Counted from the stretch's first letter, positions 25,035 to 33,660 are shown. The stretch: 64,000 nucleotides of DNA from Pseudomonadota bacterium (GCA_021805545.1 JAJZFB010000067.1:32906-96905); one strand, 5' to 3'. The notes: generated by a model not told the origin, from the sequence alone. Numbers and translations: made by a program.

Positions 25035-25907
25035 ATGCCAGGACAGGGTGAGAAGCTACGCAAACTTGTTGAAAGCGGCGCGCATTTTGTGGCCGCCGAG
25101 GCCTATAGCGCGCTGACCGGGCGGATTGTGGAAAGCGTGGGGTTCAAGGCCGCGTATCTGGGCGGGCATGCGTGCAGCGCCTTCCATTATGCGGTGCCCG
25201 ATAATGGAATTTTCAGCCAGGTTGAGCAGATTGAGCAGGCCGCGCGCATCGCCCAGGCGATGAATATACCGTTGATTGCCGATGCGGACACGCTGGGCGA
25301 AACGGTGGCGGATGCGTATCATTTTACCCGGCGCTACATCCAGCAGGGCATTGCGGGCATTCATATCGAGGATGAGCGCAACCCGAAACATTCGAAATAT
25401 GTGAACGGGCTGTGCTCGATTGAGGATATGCAGGCGCGGATTGACGCGGCGGTGCGCGCGCGGCGCGATATGGGGGCGGATATTCTCCTCATCGCGCGGT
25501 GCGATGAAATGTATTCTAGCGAAATGGGCGGCGGCGGCACGGGCAGCATGGAAGAGGCGATACGGCGCGGCCATGCCTATGGCGAGGCCGGGGCGGATGC
25601 CATTGTGTTCGTGCCACGGCCCGACCCGATTCCGGAGCTTGCCAAGGCGATGAGGATTCCCGTTTGCACGCTGGGCTTCAACATTCCTGGCACGGCCTTT
25701 ACGCTTTCCACCGGCTGGGGCTGGGTGAGCGCTGCCGCCAACCATTTGAAGATGGCGAAGGAGCTGATGGAGACGGGCAAGGTGACGAGTGCCAATTTTG
25801 CCTTCCCCGAAAAATACGATTTGCTGGGCCACCCGCTTTATGACGGGCTGGTTGAGGAATGGGCGCAGAAAACCGGCCGCCCGAGCCGGCCCAACCACGC
25901 GCCTTAG
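25035..25907 (+). CDS. Isocitrate lyase/PEP mutase superfamily protein
   Basis: This 290-residue TIM-barrel enzyme has LIADADTLGETVADAYHFTRRYIQQGIAGIHIEDERNPKHSKYVNG and LLIARCDE. Members of this superfamily cleave or form C-C or P-C bonds next to carboxylates. The Cys loop of isocitrate and 2-methylisocitrate lyases (KKCGH or KRCGH) is absent; PKHSKY stands there, so those reactions are unlikely. GGGAGAAACCAG precedes the ATG at 25035. It follows the regulator on the same strand, 85 bases away. Substrate unknown; a PEP-mutase-like hydrolase or decarboxylase is possible. Confidence 0.85.
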   Translation: MPGQGEKLRKLVESGAHFVAAEAYSALTGRIVESVGFKAAYLGGHACSAFHYAVPDNGIFSQVEQIEQAARIAQAMNIPLIADADTLGETVADAYHFTRRYIQQGIAGIHIEDERNPKHSKYVNGLCSIEDMQARIDAAVRARRDMGADILLIARCDEMYSSEMGGGGTGSMEEAIRRGHAYGEAGADAIVFVPRPDPIPELAKAMRIPVCTLGFNIPGTAFTLSTGWGWVSAAANHLKMAKELMETGKVTSANFAFPEKYDLLGHPLYDGLVEEWAQKTGRPSRPNHAP

Positions 25908-25925
25908 CGCCGGATGATTTGTGAT

Positions 25926-26040
25926 CGGATCACGTTGTGATCCGGCCTGAAATCTGAATCCAGCTCTCAATCAATGAGGGAGCGCGCGATTCAGACTTTC
26001 GAATCGCGCGCAAGGCGCGCGCATCTCAAGTCATCGCGCG
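25926..26040. repeat. Dispersed repeat, family C, copy 2, with adjacent hairpin
   Basis: From 25963 this is the reverse complement of copy 1 (GCTCTCAATCAATGAGGGAG, GATTCAGACTTTCGAATCGC, CATCTCAAGTCATCGCGC). A separate small hairpin, CGGATCAC-GTT-GTGATCCG (25926-25944), lies just before it. The tlyA stop codon and last codons fall inside the repeat, and it also follows the lyase-superfamily gene, so it could end both convergent transcripts. Confidence 0.85.
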
Positions 26041-26781
26041 CTCATCGCCCCGCCGCGCGGCGATGAGGAATTCGATATTGCCTTCCGGCCCCTTGATGGG
26101 GCTGGGGGTGATGCCGAGCACCGTCCAGCCCGGGAGGGATGAGAACCAGGCTTCGATGCGGGCGCAGACGTCCTGGTGAATGGCGGGGTCGCGGACCACG
26201 CCGCCTTTGCCGACCTGGCCGGGTCCGGCCTCGAATTGCGGTTTGATGAGGGCGATGGCGAAGGCGCCCGGCGCGCAGAGGGCAAGCCCGGCGGGCAGCA
26301 CGGTTTGCAGGCCGATGAAGCTGGCATCGCACACCAGCGCGCCGATGGGTTCCGGGATGATTTCGGCGTTAAGGTGGCGGGCATTGGTTTTTTCCAGCAC
26401 CACCACGCGCGGGTCTGAGCGGAGCTTCCAGGCGAGCTGGCCATGGCCGACATCCACCGCGTACACTTTGGCGGCGCCGTTGGTGAGCAGCACATCGGTA
26501 AAGCCGCCGGTGGAGGCGCCGATATCAAGGCAGATGCAGCCTTCAGGCGAGAGGCCGAAATGGGTGAGGCCGTGGGCGAGTTTTATGCCGCCGCGCGAGA
26601 CCCAGGGGTGGTCCTGGCCCTTGACGGAGAGTTGCGCGTCTTGCGCCAGCATGTCTCCCGCCTTGGCCACGCGCGCCGTGCCGGCATAGACGAGGCCGGC
26701 CATGATGAGGGCCTGCGCCTTGGCGCGAGACTCCACCAGGCCGAGATTTACGAGCAGGAGATCGGCGCGCTGTTTTGCCAT
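26026..26781 (-). CDS. tlyA: TlyA family rRNA 2'-O-methyltransferase/hemolysin-like protein
   Basis: This 251-residue protein has an N-terminal S4 RNA-binding domain (RADLLLVNLGLVESRAKAQALIMAGLVYAG) and an FtsJ-type SAM-dependent methyltransferase domain (CLDIGASTGGFTDVLLTNGAAKVYAVDVGHGQLAWKL, then ALIKPQFEAG). TlyA in mycobacteria methylates 16S and 23S rRNA; the alphaproteobacterial role is inferred. The C-terminal residues DERAMT come partly from repeat C. Its start overlaps the end of the metallo-hydrolase gene by 34 bases. Confidence 0.93.
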   Translation of the reverse strand: MAKQRADLLLVNLGLVESRAKAQALIMAGLVYAGTARVAKAGDMLAQDAQLSVKGQDHPWVSRGGIKLAHGLTHFGLSPEGCICLDIGASTGGFTDVLLTNGAAKVYAVDVGHGQLAWKLRSDPRVVVLEKTNARHLNAEIIPEPIGALVCDASFIGLQTVLPAGLALCAPGAFAIALIKPQFEAGPGQVGKGGVVRDPAIHQDVCARIEAWFSSLPGWTVLGITPSPIKGPEGNIEFLIAARRGDERAMT

Positions 26782-27761
26782 GGCTCGCTGTAAACCAGCG
26801 GCGCGCTCTCTCCAACATCGAGGGTGAAGAAGCGCTCCAGAGGCTGTTCGGCGGCGCGCATGGCCGCTTTCAGCTCGTGCAGCGGGGCGTCCATGGGTTC
26901 GGCGGTGAGCTGGAACGTGCCGAAATGCATGCCCACGGCGCGGGTGGCGTGCAAATCCAGCATCGCGCGCACGGCTTCCGCCGGGTCCATGTGGACGGGG
27001 CCCATCATCCAGCGCGGCTCGTAAGCGCCGATGGGCAGCATGGCGAGGTCTGGCGCGCCGAGGCGGTGGCGGATTTCGGCGAAATACTTCGTGTACCCTG
27101 TATCGCCGGCGAAGTAGATTTTATGGCCCTTGTAGGTGAGATACAGCCCGCCCCAGAGCATCTCGTTTCTGTCCCATAGCGTGCGGGCGGAAAAATGCCG
27201 GGCGGGGGTGATGGTGACATGCGCGCCATGCACCGTGGCTGACTGCCACCAATCCAGCTCGATGGCCGTGTGGATGCCGTTTTTGGCCAGATACGCGGCA
27301 TTGCCCAGCGGGGTGACGATGCGCGCGCCGGGCGAATGGCGGTGCAGGGCGCGCAGCGAGTCCAGATCCATGTGGTCGTAATGGTTGTGCGAGAGCAAAA
27401 TCAGGTCGATGCGCGGCAGATCCGCCAGGGCGATGCCCGGCGCGCGCACACGCTTGGGGCCGGCGAAACGGACGGGTGAGCAGCGCTGGGAAAACACCGG
27501 CTCGGTAAGCACGGTAAGGCCGGGCAGGCGGATGAGGAAGGTGGTGTGGCCGATCCAGGTGATGCTGGTTTCGCCCTCGGGCGGGGGATATTGTGTGTTT
27601 TCAACCCATTCGGGCCATTTTGCCCACACGGAGCGGTCGCGCCGCAAACGGGCCAGAAGCAGGCGCCAGATGCCGCCGCGCTGGGCGTTGTCTGGGCGTA
27701 TGGTGGGTTCGGGGTTGAAGAAATGGGTGCCGTTGAAGTGATTGGAGGGAGGAAATGCCAT
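26748..27761 (-). CDS. Metallo-beta-lactamase-fold hydrolase, NAPE-PLD/UlaG-like
   Basis: This 337-residue protein has SITWIGHTTFLIRLPGLTVLTEPVFSQRCSP, the metal motif HNHYDHMD (HxHxDH), FAGDTGYTKYF and GMHFGTFQLT. The RFAGPKR segment and overall layout match NAPE-hydrolysing phospholipase D-like enzymes of bacteria, which are thought to act on phospholipids or related esters. No signal peptide. It overlaps tlyA by 34 bases on the same strand, so they are likely co-transcribed. Confidence 0.88.
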   Translation of the reverse strand: MAFPPSNHFNGTHFFNPEPTIRPDNAQRGGIWRLLLARLRRDRSVWAKWPEWVENTQYPPPEGETSITWIGHTTFLIRLPGLTVLTEPVFSQRCSPVRFAGPKRVRAPGIALADLPRIDLILLSHNHYDHMDLDSLRALHRHSPGARIVTPLGNAAYLAKNGIHTAIELDWWQSATVHGAHVTITPARHFSARTLWDRNEMLWGGLYLTYKGHKIYFAGDTGYTKYFAEIRHRLGAPDLAMLPIGAYEPRWMMGPVHMDPAEAVRAMLDLHATRAVGMHFGTFQLTAEPMDAPLHELKAAMRAAEQPLERFFTLDVGESAPLVYSEPWQNSAPISCS

Positions 27762-27919
27762 GAATACCGATATGGAGATGCGCGATGGCTTTTGAATGGC
27801 ACGCGGGCCGGTGAGGAAAATCCATATTGCGCCATGCGCTTACCGCAACTCTCTCTTGTAACGGCGCGCAGACGGCGGATATGTAGCTCAGTGCAAGCAT
27901 TCAGGAAGATTCGCGTTCC

Positions 27920-28885
27920 ATGGCTGAAGTCAAGAAAACCAAGGTTCTCATCATCGGCTCCGGGCCCGCGGGCTATACGGCCGCCATTTATGCGGCCCGG
28001 GCCAATTTACGCCCCGTGCTGGTGGCGGGGCTGCAGCCGGGCGGGCAGCTGACCATTACCACCGATGTGGAGAACTACCCGGGCTTTGCTGACCCCATAC
28101 AGGGGCCGTGGCTGATGGAGCAGATGGCCAAGCAGGCCGAGCATGTGGGCACGGAAATTCTCTACGATATTGTCACCAAGGTTGATTTCTCGCAGCGCCC
28201 CTTCAAAGCCACCACCGATGGCGGGGTGGTGTTTGAGGCGGAGGCCGTGATTATTTCCACCGGGGCGCAGGCGCGCTGGCTGGGGCTGGAATCGGAGCAG
28301 AAATACCAGGGCGGCGGGGTTTCCGCCTGTGCCACCTGCGACGGGTTTTTCTACCGCGGCAAGCGCGTGGCGGTGATTGGCGGCGGTAATACGGCGGTGG
28401 AAGAGGCCATTTACATGACCCACCATGCCAGCCACGTAACGCTGGTACACCGGCGCGGCACCCTGCGCGCCGAGCGCATTTTGCAGCAGCGTTTGTTCGA
28501 GAACCCCAAGATCTCGGTGATCTGGGACCATAATGTGGACGAGATTCTCGGCGGCGGCACGCCCGAAGTGGTGAATGCCGTGCGGCTGAAAAACGTGAAG
28601 ACGGGCGAGACGCAGGTATTGCCGGTGGAGGGCGTGTTTGTCGCCATCGGCCACTCGCCGACCACGGCCATCTTCCAGGGCCAAGTGAAGCTGGATGACG
28701 AAGGCTATATCATCACCAAACCAGGGACGGCGGAGACCTCCATTGCCGGCGTGTTCGCGGCCGGAGACGTGCAGGACAAGATTTACCGCCAGGCGGTGAC
28801 CGCCGCCGGGACGGGCTGCATGGCGGCGCTGGAGGCCGAAAAATTCCTGGGCAACATACCGCTGCATGTCAGCGAGGCGGCATAA
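27920..28885 (+). CDS. trxB: Thioredoxin reductase (NADPH)
   Basis: It reduces thioredoxin using NADPH and FAD. The 321-residue protein has the FAD motif IIGSGPAGYTAAIYAARA (about 11-28), the redox pair CATC (Cys137 and Cys140) and the NADPH motif VIGGGNTAVEEAIYM. The C-terminal FAD contact GVFAAGDVQDKIYRQAVTAAGTGCMAA is present. It abuts the LysR-family gene with no gap (TAAATG), so the two are translationally coupled. Confidence 0.96.
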   Translation: MAEVKKTKVLIIGSGPAGYTAAIYAARANLRPVLVAGLQPGGQLTITTDVENYPGFADPIQGPWLMEQMAKQAEHVGTEILYDIVTKVDFSQRPFKATTDGGVVFEAEAVIISTGAQARWLGLESEQKYQGGGVSACATCDGFFYRGKRVAVIGGGNTAVEEAIYMTHHASHVTLVHRRGTLRAERILQQRLFENPKISVIWDHNVDEILGGGTPEVVNAVRLKNVKTGETQVLPVEGVFVAIGHSPTTAIFQGQVKLDDEGYIITKPGTAETSIAGVFAAGDVQDKIYRQAVTAAGTGCMAALEAEKFLGNIPLHVSEAA

Positions 28886-29797
28886 ATGACCGGACAGAAA
28901 ATGGATTGGGACAAGCTGAGGGTTTTCCACGCCGTGGCGGAGGCCGGCAGCTTCACCCATGCGGGTGATACGCTGAACCTCAGCCAATCGGCGGTTTCGC
29001 GGCAGATTTCGGCGCTGGAAGAAGCGCTGGCCGTGCCGCTGTTCCACCGCCATGCGCGCGGGCTTATCCTTACCGAGCAGGGCGAGGCGCTGAACCGCAC
29101 GGTGCGCGAGGTGTTCGCCAAACTGGCCATGACCGAGGCGCTGCTGGCGGAAAGCAAGGAAAAGCCCGCCGGGCGGCTGAAAGTGACCACCACGCACAGC
29201 TTTGGCGTGGCGTGGCTGGCGCCAAGGCTGCGGCATTTTCTGACACAGCACCAGGATGTAACCGTCTCGCTGCTGCTGGATGATACCGACCTGGACCTGG
29301 CGATGCGCGAGGCCGACGTGGCCATACGCATGCACCCGCCGCGCCAGCCAGACCTGGTGCAGCGCCATTTGGGCGAAATCCGCAGCCAGATTTGGGCCTC
29401 GCCGGATTATGCCAAGCAATACGGCCTGCCCCATACGGTGGAGGAGCTGGATAACCACAAGCTCATTTTGTTTGGCGACCGCAAGCCGCCCGTGCCGGAT
29501 GTGAACTGGCTGGGTGAGATTGGCCGCAAGGATGGCACGGCGCGGCGCGGGGTGCTGGAGGTGAACTCGCTGCAGGCGGTGCTGGCTTGCGTGCGCGCTG
29601 GCATCGGCATTGGCACCGTGCCGGATTACCTGGTGCTGGACCAGACAGGGCTGGTGCCCGTGCTGCCCGAGGTGAAGAAACCCGCCATCGACATGTATTT
29701 TGTGTACCCGGAAGAGCTGCGGAACAGCAAGCGTGTCTCGGTTTTTCGTGACTTTTTGGTGAATTCCATTTCAGACCGTAACGGGCTGCCGCGCTGA
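28886..29797 (+). CDS. LysR-family transcriptional regulator
   Basis: This 303-residue regulator has the LysR helix-turn-helix (LRVFHAVAEAGSFTHAGDTLNLSQSAVSRQISALEEALAVPLF, about 10-52) and a co-inducer binding domain (GRLKVTTTHSFGVAWLAPRL, VAIRMHP, VNSLQAVLACVRAGIGIGTVPDYL). It directly follows trxB, which hints at redox or oxidative-stress control, although target and ligand are unknown. Being downstream of trxB rather than divergent, it may be controlled with it. Confidence 0.94.
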   Translation: MTGQKMDWDKLRVFHAVAEAGSFTHAGDTLNLSQSAVSRQISALEEALAVPLFHRHARGLILTEQGEALNRTVREVFAKLAMTEALLAESKEKPAGRLKVTTTHSFGVAWLAPRLRHFLTQHQDVTVSLLLDDTDLDLAMREADVAIRMHPPRQPDLVQRHLGEIRSQIWASPDYAKQYGLPHTVEELDNHKLILFGDRKPPVPDVNWLGEIGRKDGTARRGVLEVNSLQAVLACVRAGIGIGTVPDYLVLDQTGLVPVLPEVKKPAIDMYFVYPEELRNSKRVSVFRDFLVNSISDRNGLPR

Positions 29798-29879
29798 ACG
29801 CGGCGGTTTGCCTTGAGTCCAGCGCGCCGCTGGAACATGGCGATACAAAAAATCAACAGAAAATGCGTCTACCCCCCTT

Positions 29880-30041
29880 AAAAAATTCTCCCTGTGGCGT
29901 ATATACAACATTGTCCGGTGCGAGCCGGACATCATCTGGTTCTCTTGGGCCAGATTGGGACTTCGGTCCCAACGTCTCCCAGACGTGAAGCCTCCCTGTT
30001 GACTTGACCCGCTGGCCCATTAGGTGCCGGCGGGTTTTTTT
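29880..30041 (+). ncRNA. Candidate structured RNA or leader with intrinsic terminator
   Basis: The 261-base gap after the LysR gene holds four consecutive hairpins: GTCCGG/CCGGAC (29913-29930), ATCTGG/CCAGAT (29934-29955), TTGGGAC-TTCG-GTCCCAA (29955-29972), ACGTCT-CCC-AGACGT (29972-29986). A terminator follows: CCCGCTGGC...GCCGGCGGG plus T7 (30008-30041). TCCCTGT occurs twice in single-stranded parts, and CUCCC-type loops recall alphaproteobacterial sRNAs. TATATA at 29901 could be a -10 box. Alternatively this is an attenuating leader of the DUF167 gene, which starts 18 bases after the T-run. Confidence 0.5.
30008..30041 (+). terminator. Intrinsic terminator of the candidate RNA
   Basis: CCCGCTGGC-CCATTAGGT-GCCGGCGGG, a 9-bp stem with one U-G pair, is followed by seven T residues. 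This is the clearest rho-independent terminator in the window. Confidence 0.85.
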
Positions 30042-30058
30042 ATGCGCGCAAGGGCCGG

Positions 30059-30358
30059 ATGAGCTTTTACCAGCAAACACCAGAGGGGCTTGTGGTGGCC
30101 GTGAAGGCGCAGCCAGGTGCCAGGCGCGCCGCCATTGGCCCGGTTCTGCCCGCCGCCCCTGCCCCGGGCTGGCCTGATGCGCGGCTGAAAATTGCCGTGA
30201 CCGCGCCGCCGGAAGATGGCCGGGCCAATGAGGCCATTATTGCCGCCCTGGCCGCCTGGCTGGGCGCCAAGCCAGCCGCCATTACCCTGACGGCCGGGGC
30301 CACGGCGCGCGATAAGCGGTTTATTGTGGCGGCGGCGTGCGGGGTGCCGGATGTTTAG
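30059..30358 (+). CDS. DUF167 (YggU) family protein
   Basis: This 99-residue protein has the DUF167 core: VVAVKAQPGARRAAIGPV, then DARLKIAVTAPPEDGRANEAIIAALAAWLG and ITLTAGATARDKRFIV. The family is small and widely conserved but without a settled function. It lies just downstream of a terminator hairpin, so its expression may depend on readthrough. A family A repeat lies 77 bases after its stop. Confidence 0.88.
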   Translation: MSFYQQTPEGLVVAVKAQPGARRAAIGPVLPAAPAPGWPDARLKIAVTAPPEDGRANEAIIAALAAWLGAKPAAITLTAGATARDKRFIVAAACGVPDV

Positions 30359-30434
30359 GGTGCGGCAAGCCTTGCGTGAGGAGATCCCCGCTTGCGCGAG
30401 GATGACGGAATGGGTGGTTTGGGGTTTTATGCCC

Positions 30435-30524
30435 GCTGGTATCACGCGTGGGGCTGGCGGGGCGGCCACGCGCCAAGCATGAGCCTTATACCAACGGGCA
30501 TGCTCAATGACCGTTGGTATAAGG
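30435..30524. repeat. Dispersed palindromic repeat, family A, copy 3 (composite form)
   Basis: The same layout as copy 1: CGCTGGTATCACG, hairpin GCGTGG...CCACGC, linker CAAGCATGAGCC, then ATACCAACGGGCA-TGCTCAA-TGACCGTTGGTAT with one changed base in the left arm. It lies between the convergent DUF167 and MaoC-Pta genes, six bases from the latter's stop. Confidence 0.9.
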
Positions 30525-30529
30525 CAGGC

Positions 30530-31927
30530 CTAAACCGCTTGCCGCGCCCCGGCGGCGATGACGGCCAGGGCGCAGGAGGCCAGGCGGGTGCGGGTGCTGT
30601 CGGCGCGGCTGGTGAGGATGATGGGGATTTTGGCGCCAAGGACGATGCCCGCTGCATCGGCGCCGGAGAGGAAGGTGAGCTGCTTGGCAAGGATATTGCC
30701 GGCCTCGATGCCGGGCACGACGAGGATGTCCGCCTGGCCGGCGACGGGGGAGTTTATCTCCTTGCGGGCGGCGGCGAGGGGGGAGATGGCGTTGTCGAAG
30801 GCGAGCGGGCCGTCGAGTATGGCGCCGGTGATCTGGCCGCGATCGGCCATTTTGCACAGGGCGGCGGCGTCCAGCGTGGCCTGCATGGCGGGGTTTACGG
30901 TTTCCACCGCGGCGAGGATGGCGGCGCGCGGGGTTTCGATGCCCAGCATATGGGCGAGATCGATGGCGTTCTGGACGATGGCGATCTTGTCCTCAAGCGT
31001 GGGGGCGATGTTGATGGCGGCGTCGGTGATGAAAAGCGGGCGGGGATAGGATGGGACATCCATGGCATAAACATGGCTGAGGCGCCTGCCGGTGCACAGG
31101 CCGGTGTTTTTCTGCATCACCTCGTGCAGCAATTCATCGGTATGGAGGGCGCCTTTCATCAGCAGCCCCGCCCGGCCCGCGCGCACCAGGGCCACGGCCT
31201 GGGCGGCGGCGGCATGGCTGTGGGGCGCGTGCTCGATGTGGAATTTGGAGATGTCGAGCTGGTAGCTGGCGGCGCAGGCGCGGATTTTTTCCGTGGGACC
31301 GACCAGTATGGGCTCGATGAGGCCGCGCGCCGCACCCTCGACGGCGGCGCGGAGCGAGGGTTCATCGCACGGATGGGCGATGGCGGTGGGCAGCGGCGCG
31401 CCGGAGGTGGCGCGGGTGAGCAAAGCGCGGAAACGCTCATGGCGCAGCAGCCGCACCTCGGGCAGGGCAATGGCGGGGCGGCTGACCTTTTCGGTGGGCG
31501 CCTGCACCGTGGCGGTGCCGCTCAGCACCTCGGTGCCGTTCTGGTTGGTGCAGTGGCAATCCAGGATGACGCGGTGTTTCTCTGGAATCAGGCTGGTCAC
31601 GGTGCAGGTGGCGGTAATGGTATCGCCAGGGCTGACGGGGGCGCGGAATTTAAGCTCCTGGGCGAGGTAAATGGTGCCGGGGCCAGGCAGCTTGGTGCCG
31701 AGCACGGCGGAAATGAGGCCAGCCGTAAGTACGCCCTGGGCGATGATGTGCCGGAACATATCCGTGGCGGCATAGTCCGGGTCGAGATGGGCAGGGTTTA
31801 CGTCGCCGGAAATGGTGGAGAAGAGAACGATGTCGTCCTGCGTGATCTGGCGCGTGACACTGGCGGAATCGCCGGGTTTGATTTCATCGAAAACACGGTT
31901 TTCCAGCAGCTCGGTTGGCATGTCCAT
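30530..31927 (-). CDS. Bifunctional enoyl-CoA hydratase (MaoC) / phosphate acyltransferase
   Basis: This 465-residue fusion protein has an N-terminal MaoC-like hot-dog hydratase (residues about 1-150) with the hydratase 2 motif FSTISGDVNPAHLDPDYAA. A C-terminal phosphotransacetylase/phosphotransbutyrylase domain (about 165-465) has LIEPILVGPTEKI, LLMKGALHTDELL, LFITDAAINIAP and DILVVPGIEAGNILAKQLTFL. The 60 residues upstream of 31927 in the ORF track overlap phaC and are not coding. GGGAGACG precedes the ATG. It follows phaC by 14 bases, suggesting a role in feeding or draining hydroxyacyl-CoA around PHA. Confidence 0.93.
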   Translation of the reverse strand: MDMPTELLENRVFDEIKPGDSASVTRQITQDDIVLFSTISGDVNPAHLDPDYAATDMFRHIIAQGVLTAGLISAVLGTKLPGPGTIYLAQELKFRAPVSPGDTITATCTVTSLIPEKHRVILDCHCTNQNGTEVLSGTATVQAPTEKVSRPAIALPEVRLLRHERFRALLTRATSGAPLPTAIAHPCDEPSLRAAVEGAARGLIEPILVGPTEKIRACAASYQLDISKFHIEHAPHSHAAAAQAVALVRAGRAGLLMKGALHTDELLHEVMQKNTGLCTGRRLSHVYAMDVPSYPRPLFITDAAINIAPTLEDKIAIVQNAIDLAHMLGIETPRAAILAAVETVNPAMQATLDAAALCKMADRGQITGAILDGPLAFDNAISPLAAARKEINSPVAGQADILVVPGIEAGNILAKQLTFLSGADAAGIVLGAKIPIILTSRADSTRTRLASCALAVIAAGARQAV

Positions 31928-31941
31928 CGTGCGTCTCCCGC

Positions 31942-33648
31942 TTAGCGTTGCAGAACATAGGTGCCGGGCGCGGGGCCGGTTATGGGGTAGCCTGCGGCTG
32001 GCGCGCCTTGCTGCGGCGGGTTGATTTTTGGCCCGGCGTGAGTGTGGAGCCATTCCACCCAGCCGGGCCACCAGGAGCCTTGCGTGCAGGCGGCATGGCT
32101 TTGCCATTCATCGGGTGGCACATGCAGGTCTCCCGGTTTGCGCCGCATAACGCAGAAATGACGGTTGGGGTGGCCCGGCTCGCTGACCACGCCAGCATTA
32201 TGCCCGCCGGAGGTGAGCACGAAGGTGAAGTCTCCCGCATTATAGAGTTGCAGTTTATAGACCGAGCGCCACGGGGCGATGTGGTCGGTTTCTGTGCCGA
32301 TGACGAAGAAGGGCGCGTGAATATCGGCGAGCGAGATTTTACGGCCCTCGACCTCGTAACGGCCTTCGGCGAGGTCGTCGTTGAGAAACAGGCGGCGCAG
32401 ATATTGCTTGTGCATGCGGTAGGGCAGGCGTGTGGCATCCATGTTCCAGGACATCATGTCGTTCGGGTGGTCGTCCTCGCCCAGATAATAGCGGCGGACG
32501 AGGTGCGACCAGATGAGGTCGTTGGCGCGCAGCATCTGGAAGGCGCCGGCCATTTGCGAGGAATCGAGATAGCCTTGTTCCCACATCACATCTTCAAGAT
32601 ACGCCAACTGGGATTCGTTGATGAAGAGTTGCAGCTCGCCAGCCTCGGTGAAGTCGGTTTGCGCGGCGAGCAGGGTAATGGTGGCCAGGCGCTCATCACG
32701 ATCGCGCGCCATGGCGGCGGCGGCGATGGCGAGCAGCGTGCCGCCAAGGCAATAGCCGGTGGCGTGGATTTTAGTATCGCCGCAAATGGCCTTGATGGCA
32801 TCGAGTGCGGCCATGACGCCGAGGCGGCGGTAGTCGTCCAGCTCCACATCGCGCATCGAGGCATCGGGGTTGCGCCAGGAGATGCAGAAGACGGTGAAGC
32901 CCTGCGCCACCAGGTAGCGCACCATGGAATTGTGCGGCGAAAGATCGAGAATGTAATATTTCATGATCCAGGCCGGGACGATGAGGATAGGCTCCGGGCG
33001 GACGGTTTCCGTGGCGGGGCTGTATTGCAGCAATTCGATGAGGCTGTTGCGGAAAACCACCGCGCCTGGGGTGAGGGCGACATCGGTGCCCGGCTGCATG
33101 GGAAGCGGCTGTGCCGCCGAGCCGCCGAGCACGCGCAGATCCTCGATGAAATGCCGGGCGCCCTCGCGCAGATTATCGCCGTAGCTGACGAGGGTTTTGC
33201 TGCGGACCTCGGGGTTGAGGGCGGGAATGTTGGAGGGGGCCAGCATGTCCATGACCTGGCGGGCGGCGAAATTGACGATGCGCTCGCTGACTTTCGCAAC
33301 GCCGGGGGTGTTGGTGGTGGCTTTGTCCCAGAAATGCTCGGCGCGCAGGAAGGCCTGCATGGCGATGGCGGCCGGGCCATATTGCCAGCCCGGATCGGTG
33401 AAGCGGTGGTCGCCAGGCGCGGGGGTGAGTGTTTCCGTGGGCAGGCCGAGAATCTGCCGGGTGAGGGCTGCCCAGCCGGCCCCGAGCTGGCGGCCAAGGG
33501 CAAGCTGGCGGCCAGGCTGGCTGGACAGGTGCATGAGCCAGTCGGCCATCGCCAAGGGCAGCGCGGCGGGAGAAAGACCGCCGCTGAACCGGGCCTGGAT
33601 GGCGTTGAGGGAACGGTCGAAATCTCGCAGGTCGGTTTCTTCGGTCAT
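31942..33648 (-). CDS. phaC: Class I poly(3-hydroxyalkanoate) synthase
   Basis: It polymerises (R)-3-hydroxyacyl-CoA into storage polyester on granules. The 568-residue protein has the alpha/beta-hydrolase core with the lipase-like box GYCLGG (catalytic Cys300), the Asp region VIGTETDHIAPW and the His region SGGHNAGVVSEPGHPN. PAWIMKYYILDLSPHNSMVRYL and FCISWRNPD are typical of class I enzymes, which work without PhaE. TAAGGAG precedes the ATG. It lies between the FabI-like gene and the MaoC-Pta fusion. Confidence 0.96.
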   Translation of the reverse strand: MTEETDLRDFDRSLNAIQARFSGGLSPAALPLAMADWLMHLSSQPGRQLALGRQLGAGWAALTRQILGLPTETLTPAPGDHRFTDPGWQYGPAAIAMQAFLRAEHFWDKATTNTPGVAKVSERIVNFAARQVMDMLAPSNIPALNPEVRSKTLVSYGDNLREGARHFIEDLRVLGGSAAQPLPMQPGTDVALTPGAVVFRNSLIELLQYSPATETVRPEPILIVPAWIMKYYILDLSPHNSMVRYLVAQGFTVFCISWRNPDASMRDVELDDYRRLGVMAALDAIKAICGDTKIHATGYCLGGTLLAIAAAAMARDRDERLATITLLAAQTDFTEAGELQLFINESQLAYLEDVMWEQGYLDSSQMAGAFQMLRANDLIWSHLVRRYYLGEDDHPNDMMSWNMDATRLPYRMHKQYLRRLFLNDDLAEGRYEVEGRKISLADIHAPFFVIGTETDHIAPWRSVYKLQLYNAGDFTFVLTSGGHNAGVVSEPGHPNRHFCVMRRKPGDLHVPPDEWQSHAACTQGSWWPGWVEWLHTHAGPKINPPQQGAPAAGYPITGPAPGTYVLQR

Positions 33649-33660
33649 GGCGGCTCCTTA

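Noticed and set aside
29880-30041. 6S RNA (ssrS) for the candidate RNA
   Set aside because: 6S needs one long rod with a central bubble; here the 5' and 3' ends do not pair and the structure is a series of short hairpins.
4564-30524. CRISPR-like interpretation of the repeated palindromes
   Set aside because: The copies are scattered at gene ends with no regular spacers or cas genes.
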